Source: Patescibacteria group bacterium
GTDB lineage: Bacteria > Patescibacteriota > Minisyncoccia > UBA6257 > 2-01-FULL-56-20
Reading direction: 5' to 3'
Assembly: GCA_028865305.1 (NCBI GenBank)
Contig: JAGWKM010000001.1
Location: 58,762-122,761 of the forward strand
Length of the DNA: 64,000 bases
Shown: piece after piece, positions 1 to 9,083 of the stretch
How the letters are laid out: each line of letters starts with the position of its first letter
Position numbering within the stretch: the stretch's first letter is position 1
The notes under the pieces: generated by a model
Seen by the model: only the letters and a program-made list of their open reading frames with translations
Databases searched by the model: none
What the model was told of the DNA's origin: nothing
Program-made: the position numbers and the translations under genes

Positions 1-3
1 GGC

Positions 4-378
4 TTGCATCTCGCTTCCGATGCCGTCCGTTTTCTCGCTGCCGTTTACCAAGGCAATTCCTGGGCGCTTGCGACTGAACTCCGAAAATTGAGCGCGTGGG
101 GCATGGGGCGGCCTATCAGTAAAAAGGATTTGGACATGCTGGATCTCGAAGCGGCGCCAAACTATTGGATGCTGTTGAATGGCATGAAAGCGCCCGATGT
201 CCGGACGCGTTTGTACGCATTTGAAAAATTGATGGCGTTGAACGATCCGCCGGCGAAATTATTCAACATTCTGGCTTCGCAATGGAATGCAAAACTTGCG
301 CAGTTCGCCGAGTATGATTTTGCGGTTAAATCCGGGAAACTGGAATACGACGATGCATTGCTGGATGCCATTTTGTAA
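4..378 (+). CDS. holA: DNA polymerase III subunit delta, C-terminal part (truncated by window start)
   Basis: Helical HolA C-terminal pattern (RFLAAVYQGNSWALATELRKL...LFNILASQWNAKL); adjacent to rpsT, a common arrangement. Confidence 0.75.
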   Translation: MHLASDAVRFLAAVYQGNSWALATELRKLSAWGMGRPISKKDLDMLDLEAAPNYWMLLNGMKAPDVRTRLYAFEKLMALNDPPAKLFNILASQWNAKLAQFAEYDFAVKSGKLEYDDALLDAIL

Positions 379-456
379 ATGTTAAAATCTGGTTAAAATT
401 TTCGAGGCGCATAACTTGCGGCCGTGAATGGGTTGCGCGCGCGGATCAAAAAGAAC

Positions 457-484
457 AAAACCGGCTGTAAGCCGGTCTTTTCCT
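457..484. terminator. Rho-independent (possibly bidirectional) terminator between convergent holA and rpsT
   Basis: aaaACCGGCTgtaAGCCGGTctttt between convergent genes. Confidence 0.75.
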
Positions 485-503
485 CTTTTCCTGTTTTTTT
501 ATT

Positions 504-761
504 TTATCTTGCCAGTTTTAACGCGAGGCGGGATTTGAGGCGGGCGGCTTTATTTTTGGCGATGACATTCGTTTTTGCCGCTTTGTCGAGCGCCTTAAAG
601 ATCGCCGGAAGTTTGGCCTTGGCATCGTCTGTCTTTTTCCCCGCGATCATTTTGCGGTACGAAACGATGAGCTTCTTATAAGCTTCTTTTTTCAGGATAT
701 TGCGCGACCGGCGGGTGCGGTTTTGTCGGAGCGCTTTTTTAGCGGAAGAAGTGATAGGCAT
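504..761 (-). CDS. rpsT: 30S ribosomal protein S20
   Basis: MPITSSAKKALRQNRTRRSRNILKKEAYKKLI...ARLKSRLALKLAR; start trimmed from ORF 504..908. Confidence 0.9.
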   Translation of the reverse strand: MPITSSAKKALRQNRTRRSRNILKKEAYKKLIVSYRKMIAGKKTDDAKAKLPAIFKALDKAAKTNVIAKNKAARLKSRLALKLAR

Positions 762-902
762 GGAATGAAACAAGGAGTAAGGAACCAAGAACAAGGAACC
801 TGCTCCGAATACGAAGTAAGAATACAGGAAAGCTGGAAGAATGGCAAGTGAGTTGACGGAAGACTGGTAATTATGTAATTTTTTCGGCAGGAGTTTGACC
901 TT

Positions 903-1280
903 ATGCATATTCAGTTTCGGGTGGACAAATCTTTCTTTTTTATTTCACCCCGAATCCCCAAAGCCGATATTTTGGCTTTTGTGAACAGTCTGTTAGGTTC
1001 ACTGCGGCATAGGTTAGCTGAAGGATTCGATGTTGGGTACGACGTTAATTTTGGCGGTGTCGATAATTTCGGCGTTGATATATTGCTTTCCGTTGACGAC
1101 AACCAGAATTTGTCCAACGAGGAAGTCGCCGCAATAATCACCGGATTCGAGAGAAACATTTCGCCACGTTTGGAAGTTGGTAAGCGATACCGTATCAAAA
1201 TCCAGCGCGAGGGGAAGGTTTTTACCGGTATGGCGGGTACTCAAATCGGTCTGCCGGCCGGTCTCCGGCGCGATGCCTGA
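903..1280 (+). CDS. hypothetical protein (competing antisense ORF 1014..1379 -)
   Basis: 125-aa ORF; both strands look plausibly coding, so the call is uncertain. Confidence 0.3.
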   Translation: MHIQFRVDKSFFFISPRIPKADILAFVNSLLGSLRHRLAEGFDVGYDVNFGGVDNFGVDILLSVDDNQNLSNEEVAAIITGFERNISPRLEVGKRYRIKIQREGKVFTGMAGTQIGLPAGLRRDA

Positions 1281-1343
1281 TTTCTTTGTATTCATTTTTA
1301 AGTTGCCGAAAGGCGGCTCTTTTTTGTCCGCGCTCAAATCGGG

Positions 1344-1519
1344 CGATGGCGCAACGGCGGGATGCGCCTTTCGAGACAACCTCGGAGGCAGGTTGGCTTG
1401 GTCCGCGCGTTATCCGCGCGAAGCGCGACGCGCGGCAACCTGCCGAGAGCTTACGCGCGGCACCGCTGGAGTGCCGCGACGCCGTGTCTTGAAAGGCGCA
1501 TCCCGCCGTTGCGCCATTC
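1344..1519. repeat. GC-rich inverted-repeat element, copy A
   Basis: ~34-bp near-perfect terminal inverted repeats (GATGGCGCAACGGCGGGATGCGCCTTTCGAGACA / TGTCTTGAAAGGCGCATCCCGCCGTTGCGCCATTC); interior shared with 10182-10322. Confidence 0.8.
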
Positions 1520-1603
1520 ATTTATGTATGATTTGAGCGCGGAGCGTGGGGAGCGTGGTTCCCGGCCTTCGCTGAGATGACAGAACGGGCGTATAATACA
1601 GGT

Positions 1604-2182
1604 ATGCTCTACGGCGTTTTCGGGAAAATAGCTCTGAAATCCGACAAATTTGCCGTCATCGAAACCGGCGGGCTGGGCCTTAAGCTTTTTATGGCCGCGC
1701 GGACGATTGCCGCGCTTCCGCGCGAAGGAAGCGACGTGAGGGTATTTTCCTATTTGCATATGCGTGAAGACGGTCTGGAACTTTATGGTTTTGGTTCCGA
1801 AAAAGAGCTGACGTATTTTGAAATGCTTATTTCCGTCTCCGGCGTCGGGCCGAAATCCGCGCTTGCCATTCTGGATATCGCAAACCTCGACGAGCTTGCA
1901 GCAGCCATCAAAGAAGGCCGGCCGGACCTTTTGACGCGCGCCTCGGGCATCGGCCGCAAAACGGCGGAGCGCATCATTTTGGAACTGAAGTCGAAAGTGC
2001 AGTCGGCAAAATCCGGTTTGGTCGTCGAAAAAATGGAAGGAGACGCGGATTTGATAGAGGCGCTTTCGAATCTGGGCTATCGGCGCGAGGAAGCGCGGGC
2101 GGCACTCGGGAAGGTGGATGTGAAAGTTGCCGGAATTGAGGAGCGGCTGAAAGAAGCCTTGAAAATCTTAGGAAGGAAATAG
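1604..2182 (+). CDS. ruvA: Holliday junction branch migration protein RuvA
   Basis: MLYGVFGKIALKS...SVSGVGPKSALAIL...ASGIGRKTAERIILELKSKV; TATAAT 6 nt upstream of ATG. Confidence 0.93.
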   Translation: MLYGVFGKIALKSDKFAVIETGGLGLKLFMAARTIAALPREGSDVRVFSYLHMREDGLELYGFGSEKELTYFEMLISVSGVGPKSALAILDIANLDELAAAIKEGRPDLLTRASGIGRKTAERIILELKSKVQSAKSGLVVEKMEGDADLIEALSNLGYRREEARAALGKVDVKVAGIEERLKEALKILGRK

Positions 2183-2184
2183 TT

Positions 2185-2365
2185 TTCAATTTGCAATTTT
2201 CAGTTTTTTTTTCAATCAATAAACCTCCAATATTAAATTTTTATTAAATAAATAGGATTAGATTCGACGATCGTCGAATCTAATCCTGTGCCAAAAGAAT
2301 CAATGTTTCCATTGAAAAATGAACCCTCGAAAATTTATTGAAAACTGAAAATTATAAATTAAAAA
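2185..2365. repeat. Composite palindromic element copy 1 (outer TTTTCAATTTGCAATTTTCAG arms, central 34-nt palindrome)
   Basis: Central AGGATTAGATTCGACGATCGTCGAATCTAATCCT (2254-2287) is a perfect palindrome; same core at 14187 and 33640. Confidence 0.8.
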
Positions 2366-2399
2366 CTAATCAACCCCTGATTCCGGCTCGGAGGCCGGG

Positions 2400-3692
2400 A
2401 TGACAAAAAAACCGATGTCCAGACTAAAAAAAATTTTCTACAACTTTCCCGGTCTCTTTTCGACTTACCATTTCCTCTGGGCGTGGGCGGGCGCAAGGTT
2501 GCACGGTCATCCAAGCGGGAAAATTTTTGTCATCGGTGTTACCGGTACGAAGGGCAAGACGACGACCTTGGAGCTCGTGAATGCGGTACTTGAAGCCGCT
2601 GGCAAAAAGACCGCGCTCCTTTCCTCGCTCCGCGAAAAGATCGGTGATGAAAGCCGCAAAAACACGGCAGGCAATTCCATGCCCGGCCGCGGTTATATCC
2701 AAAAGTTTTTGGATCGCGCCGTCCGGGCCGGCTGCAGCTACGCGCTCGTTGAAGTTACCTCGCAAGGCGTCGTTGCTCATCGGCATCGCTTCGTCGATTG
2801 GAATATGGGAGTTTTCACGAACATCCATCCCGAGCACATTGAATCGCATGGCTCGTTCGAGAATTACCGCAAGGCGAAATTGGATTTTTTAAAATACGTC
2901 CTCAAAAAAGGCGGTATGGTTTTCATCAACCGCGACGATCCGTCTTATGCCTTCATGAAACTGGCGCTCGAAGGCAGGGCGATGGAATTCACAAAAGAAG
3001 ACGATTGGCTCAAAAATTATTTGCCAAAACTGCAAACGCCGGTCCGGTCGGCGGCGGGATCCGCGCGGAAATTCTGGCTGAGCGGTTTCAACGAAGAAAA
3101 CATTGCCGTTGCGGCTGCGATCGCGCACGAATTGGGCATCAATGACCGCATTGTCGAACAGGGGATTATGGGCTTCCAGGGCGTGCCGGGCCGGATGGAA
3201 TTCGTATCGGCGGGCGGTTATACGGCAATCGTCGATTATGCCCACACGCCGGAGTCGCTCGAGGCGGCGTATGGTGCGGCGCGGAGCGTTATGGAAGACA
3301 GGGGGCAGGGCGCATCCTCTAAGCTTATCTGCGTTCTCGGTGCGGCGGGCGGCGGGCGCGACAAATGGAAGCGGCCCGAATTCGGTAAAATCGCGGCGCA
3401 TTATTGCGACCGGATCATTTTGACGGACGAAGATCCGTACGATGAGGATCCGGAAAAGATTTTAGATGAAGTGGAGGAAGGCATCAAATCGGTGCCTTAC
3501 CCGCGCCCCGAGGTGCTGCGGATCCTGGACCGCCGGAAAGCGATCGAGCGAGCGGTGTGGTTTATGAATGAAGGCGATCTCGTGATCGGCACGGGCAAAG
3601 GCAGTGAAGATTGGATTCATGTGGCGAAAGGGAGGAAAATCCCGTGGAGCGAGCGGCGCGCGTTCGAAGACGCGCTCTTGGGTAAAAAATGA
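2400..3692 (+). CDS. Mur ligase family protein, MurE-like
   Basis: VTGTKGKTTT P-loop; NIHPEHIESHGSFENYRKAK; VDYAHTPESLE; GAAGGGRDKWKRPEFG. Start may be ATG 2415. Confidence 0.85.
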   Translation: MTKKPMSRLKKIFYNFPGLFSTYHFLWAWAGARLHGHPSGKIFVIGVTGTKGKTTTLELVNAVLEAAGKKTALLSSLREKIGDESRKNTAGNSMPGRGYIQKFLDRAVRAGCSYALVEVTSQGVVAHRHRFVDWNMGVFTNIHPEHIESHGSFENYRKAKLDFLKYVLKKGGMVFINRDDPSYAFMKLALEGRAMEFTKEDDWLKNYLPKLQTPVRSAAGSARKFWLSGFNEENIAVAAAIAHELGINDRIVEQGIMGFQGVPGRMEFVSAGGYTAIVDYAHTPESLEAAYGAARSVMEDRGQGASSKLICVLGAAGGGRDKWKRPEFGKIAAHYCDRIILTDEDPYDEDPEKILDEVEEGIKSVPYPRPEVLRILDRRKAIERAVWFMNEGDLVIGTGKGSEDWIHVAKGRKIPWSERRAFEDALLGKK

Positions 3693-3853
3693 AGATACTT
3701 TTTTCGCCGCTCCGCGGAGCGGCGTCCCATTGGCACGGGCGTCGATGGGATTAAGCTCCATTCTCTTCCTCGTGGAGTGGAGTTTTAGTCCGGAGAGAGA
3801 TAAAAAAAGCGCACCCGGAGGCGCGCGCGAAACGTTTTTTGAAAAATGGTTGT

Positions 3854-4060
3854 TCAATTCACCCTCCTTTGCGGAGGCGTGAATCCCGGCGGGCAGAGCG
3901 GTTCCCGCCGCGGGTAATTGGGGCACCGCAGGATTGCCTGGGGATTTTTAGCTGCCGTTTGTTTGGGTGAGGCGGATGGGGAGGGGGGCGTGGTCGGGTT
4001 CGGTTTTTTGATCCCCCATTCGCGAGCGAGTCGGGCTACTTCTTGGTTCATATCGCTCAT
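3854..4060 (-). CDS. small hypothetical protein
   Basis: 68 aa; GAGGTGGTG just upstream of the ATG. Confidence 0.35.
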   Translation of the reverse strand: MSDMNQEVARLAREWGIKKPNPTTPPSPSASPKQTAAKNPQAILRCPNYPRREPLCPPGFTPPQRRVN

Positions 4061-4072
4061 TCACCACCTCGG

Positions 4073-4270
4073 TCATCGTCCGAAGGCGAACCGGTAATTC
4101 ACATACTGGCCGCGGTGATTCCCGCGCCGCGGGCAGAGCCGCCGCGCGAGAAAAGCCATCATCGGCCGGATCCTTCTCGGCGTTGCCACCTCCCTGAATT
4201 GACAGCGGAGGAATCTCCGCATGGCGTTTATTCGCACCCTCAGATACCTCGCGTTTCGAGGTGCTGCCAT
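4073..4270 (-). CDS. small Arg-rich hypothetical protein
   Basis: 65 aa; AAGGAG upstream of the ATG; TATAGGATAAT-like upstream sequence. Confidence 0.35.
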   Translation of the reverse strand: MAAPRNARYLRVRINAMRRFLRCQFREVATPRRIRPMMAFLARRLCPRRGNHRGQYVNYRFAFGR

Positions 4271-4396
4271 TTTCTCTTTCTCCTTGGTTTTTCTCCACCA
4301 AAGTTGGGGCTTTGATTATCCTATAGTGATCCCAACTTCATGTCAAATTCATTCAATTCTTAGGCCGATCCCTAAAATCCATGTTAAAATACATTC

Positions 4397-5764
4397 ATGG
4401 AACTTACTTTTTACGGCGGCGTCGGGGAGGCGACCGGGGCGAATTATCTTTTGGAACAAGGGACAAGGGACAAGGAGCAGGGAAACTCCCGAATCATGAT
4501 CGATTGCGGATTGCACCAGGGCAGCCACTATGCCGAAAAGGAAAATTTCGAACCGTTCCCGTACGATCCCAAAACCGTCGCCGCGGTTTTCATCACGCAC
4601 GCGCACTTGGACCATATCGGCCGTTTGCCGAGCTTAGTGAAGGCGGGATTCACGGGCAAGATTTATTCAACGTCCGCAACGAAGGATTTTGCGGAGCTTA
4701 TGCTCCTGGATTCCGAGCACATCCTGGCAAAGGAGGCCGAGCGCGAACATAAGGCGCCGCTCTATACGACTGAAGATGTCCATCGGGTTATGGCTTTATG
4801 GCACCGGTTGGGCTATCACCAGGCGGTTTCCATCGGCGAATTTTCCGTTGAGGCGTTCGACGCGGGCCATATTCTCGGGTCTGCGAGCTACCGGGTCAAG
4901 GCCGGCGGGAAATCGGTCGTCTTTTCCGGCGACCTCGGCAATTTTCCGGCGCTCATCATCAGACCCACGGAGCCGGTCGATGCCGCTGACTATTGCGTAG
5001 TCGAATCCACCTACGGCGATCGGATGCACGAATTCGTTGACCGGCGCCGCGAAATGCTGGAGCGCGCCGTTGAGGACACGGTGAAATCCGGCGGGACCTT
5101 GATGATTCCCACGTTCGCGCTCGAGCGTACGCAGGAAATGCTTTACCATTTGCACCAGCTGTTTGAAGAAGGCCGCATTCCGCGCGTGCCGGTGTTCATC
5201 GATAGCCCTTTGGCGATCAAATTGACTTCGATTTACAAAAAATACGAAGGATCGTTCAATGCCGAAACGCGGGCAGTCGCGGAATCCGGCGACGATATCC
5301 TGAATTTTCCCGGATTGCGGTTGACGCTCACAACCGAACAATCCAAGGAGATCAACGGCGCACCTTCGCCGAAAATCATCATTGCGGGCTCCGGCATGTC
5401 GAACGGCGGCCGGATTTTACACCATGAAATGCGGTATCTCTCGGATCCAAAGAGCGCGATTATCTTTGTCGGCTATCAGGCGCAGGGCTCGCTCGGCCGG
5501 CTGATTCTTGATGGCGCGAAAGAGGTGCGGATCTTGGGAGAGGCGGTGCCGGTGCGGTGCAAAGTGGTCAATATCCCCGGATATTCCGCGCATGCGGACC
5601 AGTCGCGCTTAATGGATTGGGTCGGGCGCATGAAGGGGTCGCTTAAAAAAGCGTTCGTAGTCCAGGGCGAAGAGCAGTCGAGCTCCGTTTTGGCGGCAAA
5701 GATCCGGGATGAACTCGCAATCGATGCGGAAATGCCGAAGGCGGGAGAAAGCGTGGAGTTGTAG
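4397..5764 (+). CDS. beta-CASP metallo-beta-lactamase RNA hydrolase
   Basis: HAHLDHIGR, SGDLGN, ESTYGDR, SGMSNGGRILHH, NIPGYSAHADQ; TAAAAT 6 nt before the ATG. Confidence 0.9.
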   Translation: MELTFYGGVGEATGANYLLEQGTRDKEQGNSRIMIDCGLHQGSHYAEKENFEPFPYDPKTVAAVFITHAHLDHIGRLPSLVKAGFTGKIYSTSATKDFAELMLLDSEHILAKEAEREHKAPLYTTEDVHRVMALWHRLGYHQAVSIGEFSVEAFDAGHILGSASYRVKAGGKSVVFSGDLGNFPALIIRPTEPVDAADYCVVESTYGDRMHEFVDRRREMLERAVEDTVKSGGTLMIPTFALERTQEMLYHLHQLFEEGRIPRVPVFIDSPLAIKLTSIYKKYEGSFNAETRAVAESGDDILNFPGLRLTLTTEQSKEINGAPSPKIIIAGSGMSNGGRILHHEMRYLSDPKSAIIFVGYQAQGSLGRLILDGAKEVRILGEAVPVRCKVVNIPGYSAHADQSRLMDWVGRMKGSLKKAFVVQGEEQSSSVLAAKIRDELAIDAEMPKAGESVEL

Positions 5765-5919
5765 GATGAGGTGCGACCTGCTGATTTACGCATGGTACGG
5801 ATTTACTAATTACCAATCTCGCCAATGCCGGCTTCCTGCAATTCGTACAGTTCGTATAGTAGCAGGTTATTCCCTGGATTTGTTGATGACAGAAAGAATT
5901 ACTTCAATATAATTACAAT

Positions 5920-6498
5920 ATGGATAACAAATCGCAAACCCTGAAATACAAAATCGCCGTTTCCGGCGCCGCTGAAACTGAATTCATGCCACCGGATGCC
6001 TTGCCACGGGCCGAAATGATCGGCCGGGCTATCGCAAGACACGGATTGGTCACGGTGACGGGAGCGACGACCGGCGCTCCTTACTGGGCCGCCAAGGGCG
6101 CCAAGGCGGAAGGGGGACTCGTCATCGGCATTTCGCCGGCCTCCACCAAGCGCGAGCATGAGAAGACCTATGGTTTGCCGACGGAATATCACGACCTCAT
6201 CATCTACACCGGCTTCGGCTATTCCGGCCGGAACCTGCTCTTTACGCGCGCGGCGGACGCCGTCATCACGGTTGCCGGGCGCATCGGCACCCTGAACGAG
6301 TTCACGGATGCTTTCGAAGATAAGAAGCCGCAGGGCGTTTTATTGCATGCCGGCGGCACGACCAATTTGGCGGAGGAAATTTTGAAGGAGGCGCATCGCG
6401 GGATGGGAAAGGTCGTTTTCGATTCCGATCCGGAATCGCTTGTTAAGAAGGTCCTTGCAATGATAGAAAAAGAGGAGCAGGAAAGGGAAATCGAATGA
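5920..6498 (+). CDS. SLOG/LOG-family (TIGR00725-like) nucleotide-binding protein
   Basis: GLVTVTGATTGAPYWAAKGA, VITVAGRIGTLNEFTDAFEDKKP. Confidence 0.75.
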   Translation: MDNKSQTLKYKIAVSGAAETEFMPPDALPRAEMIGRAIARHGLVTVTGATTGAPYWAAKGAKAEGGLVIGISPASTKREHEKTYGLPTEYHDLIIYTGFGYSGRNLLFTRAADAVITVAGRIGTLNEFTDAFEDKKPQGVLLHAGGTTNLAEEILKEAHRGMGKVVFDSDPESLVKKVLAMIEKEEQEREIE

Positions 6499-6526
6499 CC
6501 AACGGCAAATGAACGGGGCAAATAAC

Positions 6527-6862
6527 ATGAAAAAGAAAACCAAAAAAACAAAAAAGGCTGCGAAGCCAAAAAAGAAAGCAGTGAAGGCGAAAAAAAAGAC
6601 GGTGAGGAAAGTTCCAAAAGTCCCGAAGCCGATCGGAACGGTCACTCATTTTTATAACGAGATCAGCGTGGCAATCGTGAAGTTCAAGGAACCGGTTCTG
6701 CTTGGTGCCAACCTTCATTTCAAAGGCGCCACGACCGATTTCGAGCATTCGGTCAAATCGATGCAGTTGGACCACAAACCCATCTTAAAAGCTCCGAAAG
6801 GGAAGCTCGTCGGCATCAAAGTGAAAAAGCGCGTGAGGGAAGGAGACCTCGTTTTGAAATGA
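6527..6862 (+). CDS. Lys-rich N-tail plus beta-barrel (EF-Tu domain 2-like) small protein
   Basis: MKKKTKKTKKAAKPKKK... then IGTVTHFYNEISVAIVKFKEPVLLGANLHFKG...VKKRVREGDLVLK. Confidence 0.6.
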   Translation: MKKKTKKTKKAAKPKKKAVKAKKKTVRKVPKVPKPIGTVTHFYNEISVAIVKFKEPVLLGANLHFKGATTDFEHSVKSMQLDHKPILKAPKGKLVGIKVKKRVREGDLVLK

Positions 6863-6872
6863 CGGATGCCAA

Positions 6873-7970
6873 ATGGCTAATGTAAAAACAGTATTGATTA
6901 TTGCGGCGGCGACTATCGGGAGCGGGGTTTTTGCTTTGCCTTATCTTTTTGAGACCGCCGGCTGGGCACTCTGTTTGCTCTATTATTTAATCTGGGCCGC
7001 CGTCGTCATCGGCGCGCAGGCGGTATATTTGAAAACGCTGGAAGCCGTCGATGAGCGCGAGCGGCTCTTGGGGCTTGCCCGGAAATATTTCGGGCGCTTC
7101 GGTTTTTGGGTCGGCTTTTTTGCCATCGTGGTCGGGCTGCTTTTGAGCTTCGTCATTTTCCTTCTTCTCGGTTCGCAGTTCGTCCATCTTTTGCTTCCTC
7201 AAGTTGTTGGTTATTGGCCGCTGGCCATTTTCTGGTTCCTCATTTCCGTTCCCGTCCTCCTCCGCGACCGGCGCGCTACGAATTTTGAAATGGTTGGCGT
7301 AGTTTGCGTGGCGGCGCTTATCCTGTTTATTTTTATCGCTTCGCGCTGGTCAGTCGCGCTGCGCCCTGCGCCGCCGCTTATTACGGCAAATTATTTCCTC
7401 CCGCTTGGTATAATCCTCTTCACGCTTGCCGGTTGGACAGGGGTGGAGCCGGTGTTTGAAACAAGGAGCAGGGGACAGGGAACAAGGAATAAGGAAATTG
7501 CATCGCTCGCTATTGGAACGATTCTTGCGGTCATGCTCTATATTCTGTTTACGGTCGGCATACTGAACTCCGCGCCGCAGGTTGTTCCGGATACCATTTC
7601 GGGACTCGTGAGCTGGCCGGTTTGGAAAAAGGATCTTGTTGCGCTGGTCGGCCTGGTTGCCCTCTGGACGGTTTCCATGCCGATTGCGCACGAAATCCGT
7701 AACGCGCTCGAGAAGGATTTGAAGTGGAACCCGGTTTCATCAAAGCTCGTCATCATCGGCTTGCCGCTTGCCGTCGTTCTTTCCGGGCTTAATAATTTTT
7801 TAACCGTGCTTGGATTTGCTGGCGGCGTTTTTATCAGTATTCAGTATCTGCTGATAGTCGCCGTCGGACGCAAGACGCTCCGGCTTTCGCAAGCGCAAAA
7901 GGCGCTGCTTGACGTCGCAGCTCTTGTCTTCCTGGTTGCCGCGGTTTATTCTGTGTATGCGTTTATCTGA
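6873..7970 (+). CDS. aromatic/hydroxy amino-acid permease-like membrane transporter
   Basis: TIGSGVFALPYLFETAGW with multiple TM segments. Confidence 0.75.
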   Translation: MANVKTVLIIAAATIGSGVFALPYLFETAGWALCLLYYLIWAAVVIGAQAVYLKTLEAVDERERLLGLARKYFGRFGFWVGFFAIVVGLLLSFVIFLLLGSQFVHLLLPQVVGYWPLAIFWFLISVPVLLRDRRATNFEMVGVVCVAALILFIFIASRWSVALRPAPPLITANYFLPLGIILFTLAGWTGVEPVFETRSRGQGTRNKEIASLAIGTILAVMLYILFTVGILNSAPQVVPDTISGLVSWPVWKKDLVALVGLVALWTVSMPIAHEIRNALEKDLKWNPVSSKLVIIGLPLAVVLSGLNNFLTVLGFAGGVFISIQYLLIVAVGRKTLRLSQAQKALLDVAALVFLVAAVYSVYAFI

Positions 7971-7976
7971 GAAAAA

Positions 7977-8050
7977 GCAGGCGGCAAGGGACAGGCAATA
8001 AGAATGATTTATTTTTCCACTTTTTTCTTATTGCTTATTTCTTGCTTCCT
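7977..8050. repeat. Intergenic hairpin built from GGCAAGGGACAGGCAATAAGAA-type units
   Basis: Left arm ggcaagggacaggcaataagaa; right arm ttcttattgcttatttcttgcttcc. Confidence 0.6.
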
Positions 8051-8056
8051 TAAAAA

Positions 8057-8128
8057 GCTCTCGTCGTTCAATGGATAGGATGCCTCCCTCCGAAGGAGGC
8101 GATGCAAGTTCGATTCTTGCCGAGAGCA
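8057..8128 (+). tRNA. tRNA-Arg (CCG)
   Basis: GCTCTCG/CGAGAGC acceptor; CCTCC-CTCCGAA-GGAGG anticodon arm; GCAAG-TTCGATT-CTTGC T-arm. Confidence 0.93.
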
Positions 8129-8195
8129 CAGCGTTTTGGAATTCATCTTAAAATATCCCATCCCGAAGCCCGGGCGGGAGATTTTCAGATGGGTT

Positions 8196-8585
8196 TTAAG
8201 CTTCCCCGAACAGGTGGTAGTGGTAGACCACGATGAGATAGATCGCGGCGAGGATGAAAAATCCGGCCAGGCCTGCGCCAATGGCGAGTTTTGAGCCGAT
8301 CCGCGGCGCAAGATAAGCGACCAGCAACATGTAAGGAACCCAAGAAATAATGGTGCCGATGAGTACGAACCATGCATGCTGGCCGACTGCTTTGCCACCC
8401 CTCGATTCACCGATGAAAATATACGCCACGAGCGTGAAGACCGGCATAAGCGTGGCGAAGCCCGAAAGAAGCCGCGAACCGTTTTCTTCGAGCGCGACGA
8501 TGAGTGCCGTGAAAATACCGCCCGTCAGGAAATACACAAAGTAATTTTTCAGCTGGGGCCACATTACCTTCATTATATCGCACAA
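8196..8585 (-). CDS. small integral membrane protein (start probably at MWPQLKN)
   Basis: Four predicted hydrophobic helices; TATAAT 7 nt before the internal ATG. Confidence 0.6.
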   Translation of the reverse strand: MCDIMKVMWPQLKNYFVYFLTGGIFTALIVALEENGSRLLSGFATLMPVFTLVAYIFIGESRGGKAVGQHAWFVLIGTIISWVPYMLLVAYLAPRIGSKLAIGAGLAGFFILAAIYLIVVYHYHLFGEA

Positions 8586-8600
8586 GGTGTGTTATCATAA

Positions 8601-9083
8601 ATGCTCATGGATACCCTTATTGTTTTTGCGGCATCTTATCTTTATATTTTCGTTCTGCTTATCGCGGCCATTTTCTTTTTGACCAGGCCGAAGCAGACCA
8701 TGAAAAGCATGGCAATTTGCGGCATCGTTGTCGCTCCGCTTGCATACCTTATCTCAAGGATTTCGTCGCATTTTTATTACGATCCCCGACCTTTCGTCGT
8801 TGGTCATTTTGCCCCATTGATTGCACACGCTGCGGATAATGGCTTTCCATCGGATCACGTGTTGCTTACCGGCGCCGTTGCGATGATCGTTTGGTTCTAT
8901 AACAAAAAATTAAGCGCTGTCCTTTGGGCTCTGGCGTTCCTCATCGGATGGGCCCGGGTTTCCGCAGGAATCCACCATTCGACGGATATTATCGGCAGCA
9001 TCGTCATAGTTCTTGTTTCTGGCATAATCTATTATTTCGCTGCCCGTCTGATAAAGGGCGTTCCCGGCAAAAGTTTTCAATAA
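8601..9083 (+). CDS. PAP2-family phosphatase
   Basis: RPF...GFPSDHVLLTGAVAM...WARVSAGIHHSTDIIGS signature. Confidence 0.85.
   Translation: MLMDTLIVFAASYLYIFVLLIAAIFFLTRPKQTMKSMAICGIVVAPLAYLISRISSHFYYDPRPFVVGHFAPLIAHAADNGFPSDHVLLTGAVAMIVWFYNKKLSAVLWALAFLIGWARVSAGIHHSTDIIGSIVIVLVSGIIYYFAARLIKGVPGKSFQ

Noticed and set aside
1222-1521. Minus ORF MNGATAGCAFQDTASRHSSG... (and 9969..10319 -) as real related genes
   Set aside because: The peptides arise from the dispersed GC-rich inverted-repeat element; no coding signal.
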